This document shows, in pieces, positions 26,486 through 39,860 of a stretch of 64,000 nucleotides of DNA (positions within the stretch are counted from its first letter, which is position 1; each line of letters starts with the position of its first letter). The position numbers were made by a program, and so were the translations under genes. The stretch is from Ichthyophthirius multifiliis (lineage: Eukaryota; Ciliophora; Oligohymenophorea; Hymenostomatida): contig NW_004086053.1 in assembly GCF_000220395.1 (NCBI RefSeq), positions 1 through 64,000 of the forward strand, in the 5' to 3' direction. Under the pieces are notes generated by a model. It ran no database searches, was not told the DNA's origin, and saw only the letters and a program-made list of their open reading frames with translations.

Positions 26486-27726
26486 ATGAATCAAGATATA
26501 TTTGATAATATCGATAATTTATCAGATAATGATAATAAAGATTATAAAAATTTTAAAAAATAAACTTTAAAACATCATCCCATATATACTTCTTGTAAAT
26601 ATTCAAAGCCAAAACCAACTAAATTTAAAGGTTTTTTTTTAAAAAAATAAAAATAAAATTAAATAAATTTCAATTAAATAGAATCTGCTGTAGTTTCAAG
26701 TTTAGCTTTATAAAAATTAATGTATTTTAATGTATATTATTCAATTCTTTATTTTTATTTAATGATGACAACTGTTTTTATTAGAGTAATATTTTTAATA
26801 ATATATAAAATAAAATTCTATATAAATATACAAATATAGATAAAAATTACTAATATGGATATTACAGATATTCTTTATGTAGTTTTTATATTTGTTTGGT
26901 TATTAATTGAGTATTTTAGATTAAGTAATGGGTTTAATGGAAATATAAATGAATCTTTTCCTGAAATAGTATCTTTTTTTTTATTATGTTTCTTTAATTT
27001 TGGTTTAGTTATTGGAAAATTAGTTTTAAAATAAAAATTTCCTTTAGAACGTATAGTAATAGGTATTTAATTAACTTTTATCATTTTAGAATTTATAATA
27101 TGGTAAAATAAAATATATAATTTACATAAATACTAATACTTAAAATATTATAATTTATTTAAAAAAATGAATTAAAATTAAATATTATAAAATAAAAAAT
27201 AAAAAAATTCTAAAAATAATTTAAATTATTTGAAAATAGAAATACATAAATTTACAAAAATTAAATAATAAATATATAATAAATTGTAATAAATAGATAA
27301 TAATTGAAATATATAATATTTATAGAAAAATTATATTAAATAAATTTATATAATTATATATATATATTAAATATATTAAAATATATTTTATATTTTATAT
27401 TTAAATAGTTTTATTTCAATTAATTAAATAATAAAAGCATAATCATTAAGCAGAAAATATAAATTAAAAAAATAAAAGGTATTTATATTTAAAATATTTT
27501 TATTTTTTTTATTAATAAAATATTAATTTTAAAGGAAATTGAATTAGAAAACCTTAATTTATTTGATAATGAATATTAAAATTAAAAAAACGATGTTGAT
27601 GAAGGATTAGACTAAAATTAAAATTAAATGTAAAATTATTAGATAAGTTTAAGAAATATAAAACCTGAAAAAGACTCTTCATATTAGTATTAGGAATATT
27701 AATAAAATTACGATAGATATAATTGA
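26486..27726 (+). CDS. TMEM17/TMEM216-family ciliary transition-zone membrane protein
   Basis: Exon 1 (ATG at 26486) encodes an acidic leader. After introns at 26631-26681 and 26786-26839 the core follows. It has four hydrophobic segments with the family signature: SLALQKLMYFNVYYS (compare S-PLQ-LYFN), IEYFRLSNGFNGN, then ESFPEIVSFFLLC and FPLERIV. The pieces ESFPEI and PLE resemble TMEM17 more than TMEM216. These proteins belong to the MKS module that gates the base of cilia. After the last TM the tail is Asn/Gln/Lys-rich and interrupted by one or two introns (about 27103-27408 and 27479-27534) whose phases I could not reconcile, so the C-terminal tail is provisional. TGA at 27724-27726. Confidence 0.75.
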
Positions 27727-27918
27727 TTTTTTTTATATAAACATAAACATAAACATAAAATATACATTAAATATACATAAATAATTAAATATATTAATTA
27801 ATAATTTCAAAATTATATAATAAATTTATCATTTAAAAATATTTTTTAAATAATTAAAATATTAAATTTTTATATATATATATTTTTTTATATATATAAT
27901 AAACATATAAAAAAAATA
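27727..27918. terminator. Shared 3' region of convergent genes
   Basis: Only 192 bp lie between the stop codons of the TMEM17-like gene and HAT1, so both polyadenylation sites should be here or overlap (inference). Contains A/T runs only; no clear signal. Confidence 0.35.
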
Positions 27919-29315
27919 TCATATTCCATATAAGTATTTTAACTTTTAAATAACAACTTTAAATTATTAAAAATTATTTTCATAAAGTTCTTAATAATAA
28001 TTTTCATTAGGTTCTTACATTTTTTTTATTACAAAACACTTTCAATATCAACTTTAAATGGAACATTTTCAAAAACAATAATTGGCATTTTTTTTTTCAT
28101 CTTTTTTATTTCAAATAGTTCTTTCATTTTTTGGATATATTTTTCTTTGAATTTTTCGATTACATTTTCGTTATTTTTTTAAAAATCTAAAATTTTTGAT
28201 AAAATTAAAATTTCGAAAATCCTTTAAATTTATTATTTTGGAATTTTTGTTTTTTAGAAAATTTCTTATATATTACTAATCATTATCTTCTCCAATTCTT
28301 CAACCTTATTAATCTTTTTAACGCTCTATACCCAATCCCAGAAATTATTTTTTATAACAAATTCACATTATACGATATCTCGAACAATTTAGAAGTCTTA
28401 AGAAGGATCTTCGACAGTAATTTCGTTACATTTACTATCTTTTTGAGCATGTTCATACATTTATTTTAATATCTAAGAGGCATGACCTGCTCTTTAAAAA
28501 GGGGGAAGGACCATTAGTTATGAAATTCGATGCCTCGAGTTTTAAGAATCAAACATAAATTCATATTTATTACCTAATCCAACAAAAGTATAAGAATTAT
28601 TTATAGTATTATACTTAAAAGTAAGAAAATAATGCCAATATTAGCTTTCTTCTACAAAAGAAGCTACTTCAATAAAAAACTTAAGAAAAACTTGAAATTT
28701 TTTTTTATAGTTTTCCAAAAAATGATGCAATTTAGAATTAAAATAAAATATTTAAAAAATTTATTCTTTTTCTTCTGAATTTGATACTTTATATTCATAT
28801 ATTAATTCTCCTTTAGGTTTAAAAAATTACTCTTCTTTTATTTTTTCCAAAAATTTTTTCCTATTAGTCTCAAAACCTTCCAAAAAACAAAACTCCTTTA
28901 ATTTTTTTAAAAAATCTTCGCAATTTTATAATTTTTTTTCGTATTAAAATTCCACTAAAGTCTCCAAGGAACCAGCCAAAATAAAAATATTAACTTTTAA
29001 ACCCTCATATCCTTCAATTTCTTCATTTTATCCATAAATCTAATGCACATATAAAGGTTTGAATTCCATTTTTTAATTTATTAATGGATTAAAATCATTT
29101 TCATAAGATATTAATTTTATATTTAATGCATCATAGGCTAAAGTGCAACCTTCTCTAGCTTTTAATTCCTCGCTATCAGATAATGAGATATTATTAACAT
29201 TACTAGGATTTTAATCTTGTTGCATTTTCTTGTAAATGTCTTCAGTCATTTTCATTAATTTCTACATTCCTTCTGGACCTTAAAATTCAGATAAATCTAA
29301 TTAATTATAATTCAT
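27919..29315 (-). CDS. HAT1: Histone acetyltransferase type B catalytic subunit HAT1
   Basis: HAT1 acetylates newly made histone H4 (K5 and K12) before nuclear import, usually with an RbAp46/48 partner. The start ATG is at 29313-29315; there are no introns. The N-terminal HAT1 domain is clear (FKPLYVHQIYG, EGYEGLKVNIFILAGS). The GNAT core follows: FFIEVASFVEESQYWHYFL, then LMVLPPFQRAGHASQIL, where the motif A acetyl-CoA loop RAGHAS replaces the usual QGxGxG/A form, and EITVEDPSQDFQIVRDIV, a near-perfect HAT1 motif. A lysine-rich tail follows. The last 50 codons require one more A in the T8 run (plus strand) at 28020-28027; the frame then ends at the TGA complement 27919-27921, giving about 465 residues. 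Without it the frame runs on with no sensible end. Confidence 0.9.
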
Positions 29316-29480
29316 ATTTTTTTGTTTAATATATTTTTAAAAATTTCTTAATTAAGTTTTTATTTATTAGAGGTATTTTTTTTCTCTTAAAGATTATATA
29401 TAAATAATAAAAAAAAATATTTAATGTTCGCGCCATTAAGAAAAAAATAAATAAATAATTAAAAAAATTGATAAATATAA

Positions 29481-29531
<51 letters not shown>

Positions 29532-30185
29532 ATATTACTTTTTTATACTTATTATATTTGTTTAGATTTAATTAAATAAAATATATATTATAAATAAAAA
29601 TTATATTATTAGTATTATAATCTAGTATTATAATATATACTAATTTAATATTTTTATTAAATTTTAATTGAAAAATTATTTATTAATTTAAAATTATTTT
29701 CTTTAATTTTTAATTATATAAGATTAAAATATTTTACAATCGAATAAAAAAATTAATGTATATTATTTATAATAATATAAAATTAAATTTTTATACAATT
29801 GAATTTAATATTTATATAAATAACTAAATAAAAAATAAAATTATAAATTAAAAAGATAAATTTATTTAATAAAAAACAAGGTAACTTTTGTTTATTATTT
29901 TTATATTGAATTTCATTATTATATATATTAAATTATTAATATAAAAATTTAAAAAAATATTATAAATAATGTTAAAAAATAATTTAAATTACTAATGTTA
30001 TTATCCAAATTCATATGTTAAATATATTAAAAAATATATTTGCCATTTATAGAATTTCTAAATATATAGAAATATATAAAAATATATAAATTTCTTAATA
30101 TAAACATATATCAATTTATAAATCTGTAAATATTTAAATATATAAATTTTTAACAATTTGTTAATATATATAAATAATATTTTAT
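29316..30185. other. Gene-free interval with (TA)n
   Basis: About 870 bp of AT-rich DNA with a (TA)n tract at about 29487-29526. No gene recognised. Confidence 0.55.
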
Positions 30186-31943
30186 TCATATCTCGCTACA
30201 TTTCATATCACACAAAGCATCTACATATTCATTTTAATTTAAAAACTAACTGCCACCTATTATAAGTTAAAACTCATTTTAGTTTTCTACTAAATTTCTT
30301 AATGCCCTAATTTCACTATGAGAAATTCCTCCTGCTATAAAAACTATTAATTTTTACATATTATTACCTACTTCATCTTCTTCACCTTCTCCTCCTAAAA
30401 GATTAGCTAGTTTATTTTTCTATTATAGAATTTTATTAGTTTTGCCCTATGAAGAATCTTCGTTTATATTAAATGATTAAAATTAAATATTATTATTAAA
30501 TTTATTTGGTATTTTAAAACTAGCAGTCTTATTAAAATCCTCAATAATTTCACTTACTAGAATTTCTAATTGAGTAGTATTCCTATTTAAATCATAAGCT
30601 TAGCTTTATAGTTTATTTTTTGCTTTTTTTATCATTTCTTTTTATATTTTTTTCGTCTATTTTTTCATATCTGCAGATTTCTAAAGATTCACTCCAAGCC
30701 AAACTAAATTATTTACTGCTTTTAAATGTTTTGTATTTATAAAATTAAATAAATCTTTCCTTTATTTTTCATTTATATTTATAGTAAGTATTAATATTAA
30801 AACTAGTCTAATTTTATCATAATCATTTAAAATGTCATTCTATATAATCTATAAAGCTTATCCATAAATAGCCTTTTCCTTTATTTTTTCCCCATTTCCA
30901 TCTATTCCAGTACTTAGATTTTACTCCAATTCTCCTAAATCCTTTAAATTTTTATCTTCGAAAACTTTCCAAATATCCCCTATTAATTTCATATGCATAT
31001 TATATTTTGCCAACTATTCCTAATATTAAGGCATACTTCTAATAATTTCTTACATTTTCCCAAAATCTAAATCTTCAATAACACCTCCTGCCATTTAAAC
31101 TTTAGCAGTACTATTAATTTTTACAAAATCATTAAATTATTCACCAATCCCTGACATAACTTCTCCTATATGTGCAAATCTATATTTCTTAAAAAGCTCA
31201 TCTTATTCATTTAATTGACTTTTTTTTAATACTTCTTTTGGCCCTTCATTAATCCAATATTCAACTATATCATTTTTAATATCCAAAACATCATAAAGTA
31301 AAGGTTAATAATGAAAATCTCTTAAAAAAGGAGTCAAAACATCAAAAGATCTATCTAGAATTAAAACTGTGATTTTACCGGATTTTCTATTTATTTATTC
31401 TGAATTTTCGCTTTGGAGCTAATTTAGTATATTTTTTAGTCTTTCGTTCATTTATTCTGCTATTGTTTACGATATTTTATTCTCGTGTATATTATAAAAT
31501 ATCTCTATGGAAAACATCCTTTCGAAAGAAAGTATCACTGTACTGATTTTGTCAGATATCTCCATTATTTTATTCTTATATTCCTTTCCGCTTTCTGAAA
31601 ATATAGTTTTTAAGGAATCTAATACTTCTAAATTAAAAATATTGTCGAATTTACAAGCAAAATCCTAATTAAATTCTTTAAAAGTCAAAATACGATTCAA
31701 TAAATATTTATTAGTGGCAATTTTAGACATTAAATTTTCCTCTATTCTATTTGTGAGGTATAAATGAACTTTCCCATATTAATTTTCTCCCTTTTTTTAA
31801 GGAAAGTCGTTTAATAATAAATCTATAGAATCTTAATATGGGGAAATAAAATATATGGCATGATGTTTGGAGTGTTTAGGTCTTTCATTGTCAATTTTTT
31901 CAACCGATATTATGTTTAATTCTAATAATTCGGTCATTTTCAT
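30186..31943 (-). CDS. Sec1/Munc18 (SM) family syntaxin-binding protein
   Basis: Intronless, 585 residues, normal for SM proteins, which clasp syntaxins and SNARE bundles to license membrane fusion. Start ATG at 31941-31943; a second Met two codons on (31935-31937) is an alternative. Family features: an N-terminal domain with HAIYFISPYQDSIDLLLNDF, the ITVLILDRSFDVLTPFLRDF hallmark in domain 2/3a, YQPLLYDVLDI, then LVLILILTINI, and the C-terminal LIVFIAGGISHSEIRALRNL. The last is the conserved G-G-(I/V)-(S/T) strand of all SM proteins. The SEIRA form and exocytic-like domain 3a suggest the Sec1/Munc18 rather than Vps33 or Sly1 branch, but that is not certain. Its start is 279 bp from that of IFT20 on the other strand. 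Confidence 0.92.
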
Positions 31944-32222
31944 TAATGAACTTATTATTTTTAATGAATTTTGGTCGGTTATTAGAATATATTGTTAAAC
32001 TGTTTTATTTTATCGCATTATATCTTCGAGAGCTGTTTTTAATCTTTATTTGCAATTATCTTTTAAAGAAAATTATTATTTTTTTTCCATTCTTTTTTTT
32101 TATTATTTTATTTTATTTATTTTCTTGTATTTATATTTTTATTAATCATAACTTTATGTTTTTTTTTTGTTAAAAAAAATAAATTAATAAATAAAATAAA
32201 AATATTTAAAAAAATAAAAAAA
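31944..32222. promoter_or_regulatory. Compact bidirectional promoter region
   Basis: 279 bp between the start codons of the SM gene (minus) and IFT20 (plus), which must hold both 5' UTRs and promoters (inference). No named motif seen; the last 60 bp are A-rich. Confidence 0.45.
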
Positions 32223-32612
32223 ATGAGTGATAAAGTATAAATTACATTTGATGAAGAAAATAAAATTTGCGTTTTAGAACCTGAAAAATACCGAGAAACT
32301 GATTAATTAAAAAATGAATCTATGGAATTTATAAAAAAAGTACTTAGTTTAGATGAAACAATAACTTAAATTACAGAAACATTAGAAAACTATGCAAAAA
32401 AAATCGAATAATAAAAACTAAGGGCTATAGGTGAAAGAAATAAAGTAGAAACTGAATCTGAAAACAGAAAAAAAAAAATTATGGAATTAAATAATTTACT
32501 TAATGAAAAAAAAGCAGAATTAGAAAGATATTCAACTGAATTTGAGTCTATTTAAAAAGTAGAAAGCGAATAAAAACATTTAATTGAAAAATTATCAAAT
32601 AATGAAGCTTGA
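32223..32612 (+). CDS. IFT20: Intraflagellar transport protein IFT20
   Basis: Intronless, 129 residues, matching the usual length of about 130. IFT20 is a small coiled-coil subunit of IFT complex B; in animals it also sits on the Golgi and sorts ciliary membrane cargo. The protein starts MSDKVQITFDEENKICVLEP, equivalent to the F-D-E-x-N-K-x-x-V-L-D/E-P signature of the family. It continues with YAKKIEQQKLRAIGERN, the diagnostic K-(M/L)-x-A-I-G-x-R-N motif, and ends in the coiled-coil segment EKKAELERYSTEFESIQKVE. Every part of the family consensus is in order. TGA at 32610-32612. Confidence 0.95.
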
Positions 32613-34567
32613 TATTATTGTTTTTATATTTTTATTTTTAAATAATTATAAAATTTAATCTTATATATGGATACTTAGTTTTTTTATTTATTGTTGTATT
32701 CTTTATTATTATTATATTATTTTATCTTCAAATTTTTATATTTTATTATTTTTTAAAAGGAGTTATATATAAAAAATTAAAAAATAATTTATTTTACTAA
32801 TTTAAAAAAATTTCAAATTTATATATCATTTTTAATATATTTAATTTTTCTATATAATATATTTTTTATTTTTTTTAATATTTTTATTTATTAAAGTTTT
32901 TTATTAAATTTTTATATTATATTTAATATATTATTTTATTTTATATTATATTTATATTTATATTTATTAAATTGAAATAAAAATTGATTTCTTTTATATA
33001 TAAAATATATATTGTATTTTTTTATTTATATATCCATAATTAGAAAATATATTTTTTTTTAATAAAAAATAATTATTAGATATTTAATAAGAAGAAAAAT
33101 TAATTTATTACATATTAAAGTCATTAAATAAATTAAAGCTATAATTTTTAATATTTTATTTTTTAAAAAATTAGAAAATTAAATATGATTTAAAATATGT
33201 CAATATAAATAATTTAAGTTTAAATTAACTTAGGATAAATATTTATAAAATTGTGAAAAATAAAAATATAATATAAGTATTTTTATCAAAATATATCTAT
33301 TATATATATTAATTTATTTTTAAAAATAAAAGATAAATATATTAATTTTAAAAAGATAAATTTATATAAAAAAATCAATTAAAGTTAAATAAAAAAAATA
33401 TTTATTATAGCAATGTTTTATAGTAAATTTGATTAACCAACATAAAAAGAATCAAAAAAAATAAAATATATATATATATATAAAAAAAATATATATAATA
33501 AATATATATATTATACTTATATTTTTATTTTTATTTTATTTTATATAATATTTAAAATATATATTTTTTTTTGATTTAAATCGATATATTAATTTATTTT
33601 TCTTTTCTAATCTATATTTCTTAACTTTAATTAATTTAATTCTTATAAAAATAAAAACAAATTTATACATAATATATTTTTTTTTAGAATGATATTTTTA
33701 CTTAAATATCAATTAAATTATAATGTACATCATAATAATTTAAATTTCAATAATATTTATATTTTTAAAATATTTGTTAAATTAATATTTTTATAAAGAA
33801 GTTCATATCTTTTTTTAGCTAACTAATAGTCAAAAATTAATATTTTTTTATATTATTTATACTGTATAAATATTGTATATTTATTTTATTTTATAATTTT
33901 TAGATATTATATATAATCTTTTTTAATTTATTTGCAAATAATATTATAAATTTTTAATTATTAAATTAATTATTTAATATAAATATTTTTATTTTTATAA
34001 AATTATAATTAATTATTATTATCACATTTATTAATGACAACGGGTAATAAAATATATATTAGGATAAAAATATATATTGTAAACTGGTAAATATATATAT
34101 TAGGATAAAAATATATATTGTGAACTGGTAATAATATATATTAGAATTAAACTATATATTGAGATAAATATATTTAATAATAAATTTATCCTTTAAAATA
34201 CTTATTATAATATCAATATTATAATTAAAACATTATAAATATCATTCGAAAATTATTTTTTTTATTAAAAAAAAATAATATATATATATATATATATTTA
34301 TTAAAAAAAAATAAAAATAAAATATAATATAATATATATCTTAGATATTATTAATTATATTTATTTATATAAAATAATTATTATACATACGTAAAAATTT
34401 AATTTATAACCCATATATTTATTTTCTTTTATTTAATTTAAAAAAGAATTTTTTTATAATAATAAAATATTAAATATAATATAAATAATTAATATAATAA
34501 ATATAAAATATATTTTATTTCATATTTTAAATAAATTTAAAAATAATTATATATTTACATATTTAAA
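32613..34567. other. Gene-free AT-rich interval
   Basis: Nearly 2 kb without a recognisable gene. It holds a three-copy tandem repeat at 34043-34165 and TA-rich tracts near 33464-33483 and 34279-34298. Confidence 0.5.
34043..34165. repeat. Tandem repeat, about 42 bp unit, nearly three copies
   Basis: Units 34043-34085, 34086-34126 and a diverged third from 34127. Each starts GGTAA, contains ATATATATTAGGATAAAAAT and the first two end TATTGTRAACT. Small indels separate copies. Confidence 0.8.
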
Positions 34568-35568
34568 ATGAGTGTCTTCTAAAATGCATTAATGTTTTCA
34601 ATCCTTTCCTATGGATTTTTATATGATTTTAGATTTATAATGCTTTTCTTTGGCTTTTTAGGTTTCAATATGCTTATTTATTACATTATTCCTGGTGGAA
34701 AATGTAATAATATTCGAAGAAAAATCCAAATAGCTACATGGGAAGAACCTAAAGAAGGTTTAATACACATAAAAATGGAAATTGATTGCACAAAAGTATT
34801 AGATTTTTTAAGTAATTATAAACCAGATGAGGTGAAACCTACTTTAACTCATTTTGGTATAAAAGCCGTTTCTAATATTCTAGATTAGTCCAGACTAATA
34901 ATAAATGGAAAATTAATGTTTGGAAAATTTGTTCCATTTGAAACTGTAGATGTTACATGCTTAATCGATATAGATAATGGAAATGTAAATATATAAAAAA
35001 AATATTAAATTTTATATATGAATAGGATTTAGGAGCAATAACAATAAGAAAATGCGACGAATTAAGTGTACTTGAATTAGCTAAATATGTAAAATAAAAA
35101 AGTGAAAAAATAAAGAAATCTAAAGGAGATAATATACATAAAAAAAGAAATAATTCCTTGTAATATTTTCCTCCTTTTATTGTGAGTGTTATTTTATAAT
35201 TAACTAAATGGTTTTCTTATTATTTCGGTTTAAATTTACCTTTCTTAGGTATTAATAAAAATAATTTCGGGGGAGCAATTGTTACTTCTATAGGTATGTT
35301 AGGCATTGTAGATGCTGTCGCACCCCATTGTAATTTTATGAATTGTCCTGCATTACTTGTCTTGAATAAAGTTATTGATAAACCTATTGTTAGAAAAGGG
35401 TAGATTGTTATTGCGAAGGTTATGAATTGTAATTTTACTGTAGACCATAGATTTATTGACGGAGGTAAGGCTAGATATATAAAAACCGCATTTATTGATG
35501 TTTTTGAAAATCCTGAAAAATTCTTTGATAATCCTTCTCCTTTGTAAAGTGAATAAAAATCTAAATGA
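34568..35568 (+). CDS. Membrane-anchored acyltransferase with 2-oxoacid dehydrogenase E2 catalytic domain, no lipoyl domain
   Basis: Two exons (34568-34984, 35026-35568; 41-nt intron GTAAAT...AATAG) give 319 residues. The first 45 residues are hydrophobic (FSILSYGFLYDF, IMLFFGFLGFNMLIYYII), probably one or two membrane segments. The rest is a CoA-dependent acyltransferase fold of the E2/chloramphenicol acetyltransferase type: IHIKMEIDCTKVLDFL at the start of the domain, NFGGAIVTSIGMLGI, and near the end NFTVDHRFIDGG. The last is the catalytic H-x-x-x-D-G motif, here His-Arg-Phe-Ile-Asp-Gly. There is no lipoyl or E3-binding domain and no mitochondrial leader, so it is not a normal dehydrogenase core. 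Substrate and compartment are unknown. TGA at 35566-35568. Confidence 0.85.
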
Positions 35569-36422
35569 GAATAAAAAATTATTTTTATATAATTTATTTT
35601 TATTTATTATTATAAAATAAATTAATAAATAATATATATAAAAAAAATAAAAATTATATACAAAAGACTTATTAAAAATAATTTAAAATTCATATAAAAT
35701 TGTTATTTATATATGTTGTCTGTATATATGTTTTATTTACTTTACTTTACTTTACTTTACTTTTATTTTAATTTTATTTTAAATTTTATAGACTAAAAGA
35801 GTTTGATAGTTTTTTTTATAAAAAAATAAATATTCCAGATTATAAAGATTATAAATTAATATAGATAAAAATAAATATATATATATATATAATGATTAAG
35901 TACTTATTAAAAAATATTAATTTTTATTAAATATTTAAACTATTCATATTTTATTTATATTTATTTAATAAAAAAAATATTATAATTAATTTTATTCTTT
36001 TTATTTTACTTAATAAAAAAATTAAAATATCTATCGAAATTCATTTTTAATTTAATATTTATTATAAAAGCTTTAATTATTAATTATCAATTATTATATT
36101 CATGTAATAAAAAATAATATATAATATATAAAAAATACAATAAAAAATATTTGTAATAATTAAATATAATTATTACAAATATTATAACGATTAAAAATAT
36201 ATATATTAATATTTTTATATATGCTTTATAAATAAAAAACATTACACAGAAAGTAAAATAAAAAATTATATAAATGAAAAAAATAAAAAATGATTTTTAA
36301 ATTAAATATAAGCTCTAACTAATAAGATAAATATGTTTTTATTTTTTTTTAAATAAATTTTTTCCTTTATTTAATAATAATTTTTTTTTTATTTCCTTTT
36401 ATCCAATAAAAATATAAGAAAA
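35569..36422. other. Gene-free interval with TTTAC repeat
   Basis: Between convergent genes. Contains a TTTAC microsatellite (five copies, 35736-35760) and (TA)n near 35875-35891. Confidence 0.6.
35736..35760. repeat. TTTAC microsatellite
   Basis: Five consecutive TTTAC units, followed by T-rich degenerate copies. Confidence 0.9.
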
Positions 36423-37702
<1,280 letters not shown>

Positions 37703-38820
37703 TTATTTATTAAATTGTTTCTTTATTATTTATAAATATATATATAAATATATATATAAATTTATATATAAATATATATATATTTTGTATATATATATTT
37801 ATTTATATGTTTTTTTTTTAATTTAATTTAATTTTTATTTTATTTTAATTTTTTTTAATTTTTTTATTTTTTCTTTATTTTTTTTTAATATTTTTTATAT
37901 ATATATAAAGAGTTTTATGTTTTTATAAGTATTTATTTTTTATATAAAAAAAAAATATTAATATTTTTATTTGTAATATATAATATGAAATTTTTTCTTA
38001 AATATAAATTAATTAAATAAAATAAGAATCTGATATTAAAAAGCAGCATATTTAATAAATTTATTAAATTTTATTAAAAAAAAAATATTTAATAAAAATT
38101 TTAATTATTTTAAAAAAATTATATACAAATTTTATTTTATTTATAAATATATTATATTTAAAAAATATAGACAATAAATATTATATTTTATTTTAAATAA
38201 AAATAAAATGTAAATAAAAAATATTATTTTTTAAATATTTAATATTATAAAAATGTTTTATTATATATATATAATATTTATATGAAATTTTTATTTATAT
38301 ATTTTATTTAATAGTATAAAATATTTTATTATTTATAAAATTATAATTTTTTTTTATATAATCAAAATTAGTATTTTAAATATTTTTTTTTTATATTTAT
38401 ATTTATATTATGATCTATAATATTAATTATTTGATATTAATTTATTTATAATTATTTTAGTTTTTATATAAATATTTATATTTATATTTATATATATATT
38501 TATATATTTATATTTATATTTATATTTTTTTTTATTTTTTTTTATTTTTATTTATATTATATCTCTATTTATATTTTTATTCTCTACATTTTAATTTGGC
38601 TATTATAATTTAAAATATTTATATTTGTATTCTTTATATTATAATAATAATACTACAACATCAATTTTAAGTATATTTTCTTAAAAAATAAATAATAGTA
38701 TTTATATAGAGAAAGCTAAATTTATTATATATAAAAATTTTTTTCATTTTTACTTTTTAAAAAATAAATATAAATATTTTAAAAATACAAAAAAAATAAA
38801 AATTTCTAATATAAATTTTA
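37703..38820. other. Gene-free AT-rich interval
   Basis: About 1.1 kb between divergent genes, with TA-rich tracts just upstream of the kinase start (37735-37795). Promoters of both genes are expected here. No motif recognised. Confidence 0.5.
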
Positions 38821-39120
38821 ATGAACTATTTTATAAATTTTGATTCAGAAATCGAATAAAGAATAAATGAATGGCTTTCTTAATAAAAAATACTATAAGT
38901 CGATCCTAAAGAAAATGCATAAAAATACTACTCTTAAAAAGTAAAAGACATATTTATTAGAAAAAGCTTTTCATCTGATAAATTTAATAATTTAAAATTA
39001 AATTCCAATAATGTAAATTAATAATAAGAAATATTATCTGCTTACTTAATACCAATTAATTAATAATATAATTAAAGTAAATTGTATTTAAGAAGAAATA
39101 AATCTAAAAATCTTTGCTGA
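38821..39120 (+). CDS. Small hypothetical protein, 99 residues
   Basis: Intronless frame from the ATG at 38821 to the TGA at 39118-39120. It starts MNYFINFDSEIEQRINEWL, a plausible amphipathic helix, and continues Lys/Asn/Gln/Ser-rich to RRNKSKNLC. Composition is more protein-like than the flanks and the start is preceded by a long A-rich leader, as in neighbouring genes. No family recognised, and a chance frame of this length is possible. Confidence 0.45.
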
Positions 39121-39860
39121 AAAACATTGTATGTTTTCAAAATACTTAATTAAAAAAAATTAATATATACTTTTATATACATAAATATAATATAATTTTT
39201 TGTCTTAATTTAATATAAGTTATTACTTTTAATTTTATTCTTAATATAATATATTCTTTATTTTATTTTTATTTTTGATTAATTGATAAAAAAAATATTA
39301 ATAAGAATTAATTTTTTATATAAATAATATATAATATATTTTTTTTTCTATTTTAGATTAAAATTAATCTAAATAATTATTTAACATCAAAAATAAATAT
39401 ATAATTTTTGATTAATGAAAAAATATAATAAAAAATTTTTATACAATTTAATTTTTTGTTTAATTAAATATAAAATAAATAATTAATGTTAATAAATATA
39501 TTTTATATATAATATAAATAAATAATGTTAATTAATATATTTTATAAGATTTTAATAATTGTATATGTTATTTTTAATATATATTAGATAAAAAATATAT
39601 TATTTGAATTCAAATTAATTAAATAAAAATAATTTAAATAATTAAAGATAGCTAAATTAAAAATAAACATTATATTAATAATACAAAATGTTAATTTGAA
39701 TAAATATATTATATATATATAATATATACATATATATATATATATATTTATATAAAATGAAAATAGAAAATTTAAGTATTAACTTGTAATTATATATAAA
39801 ATTATTTTAATTTTTTTCAAAATTTTTGTTAAAATCTTTTTATATAAATTAATATAATAA
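39121..39860. other. Gene-free interval between convergent genes
   Basis: AT-rich. A roughly 50-bp motif (TTAATAAATATATTTTATAT and context) occurs twice at 39487-39545, and a (TA)n tract lies near 39730-39747. Confidence 0.5.
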
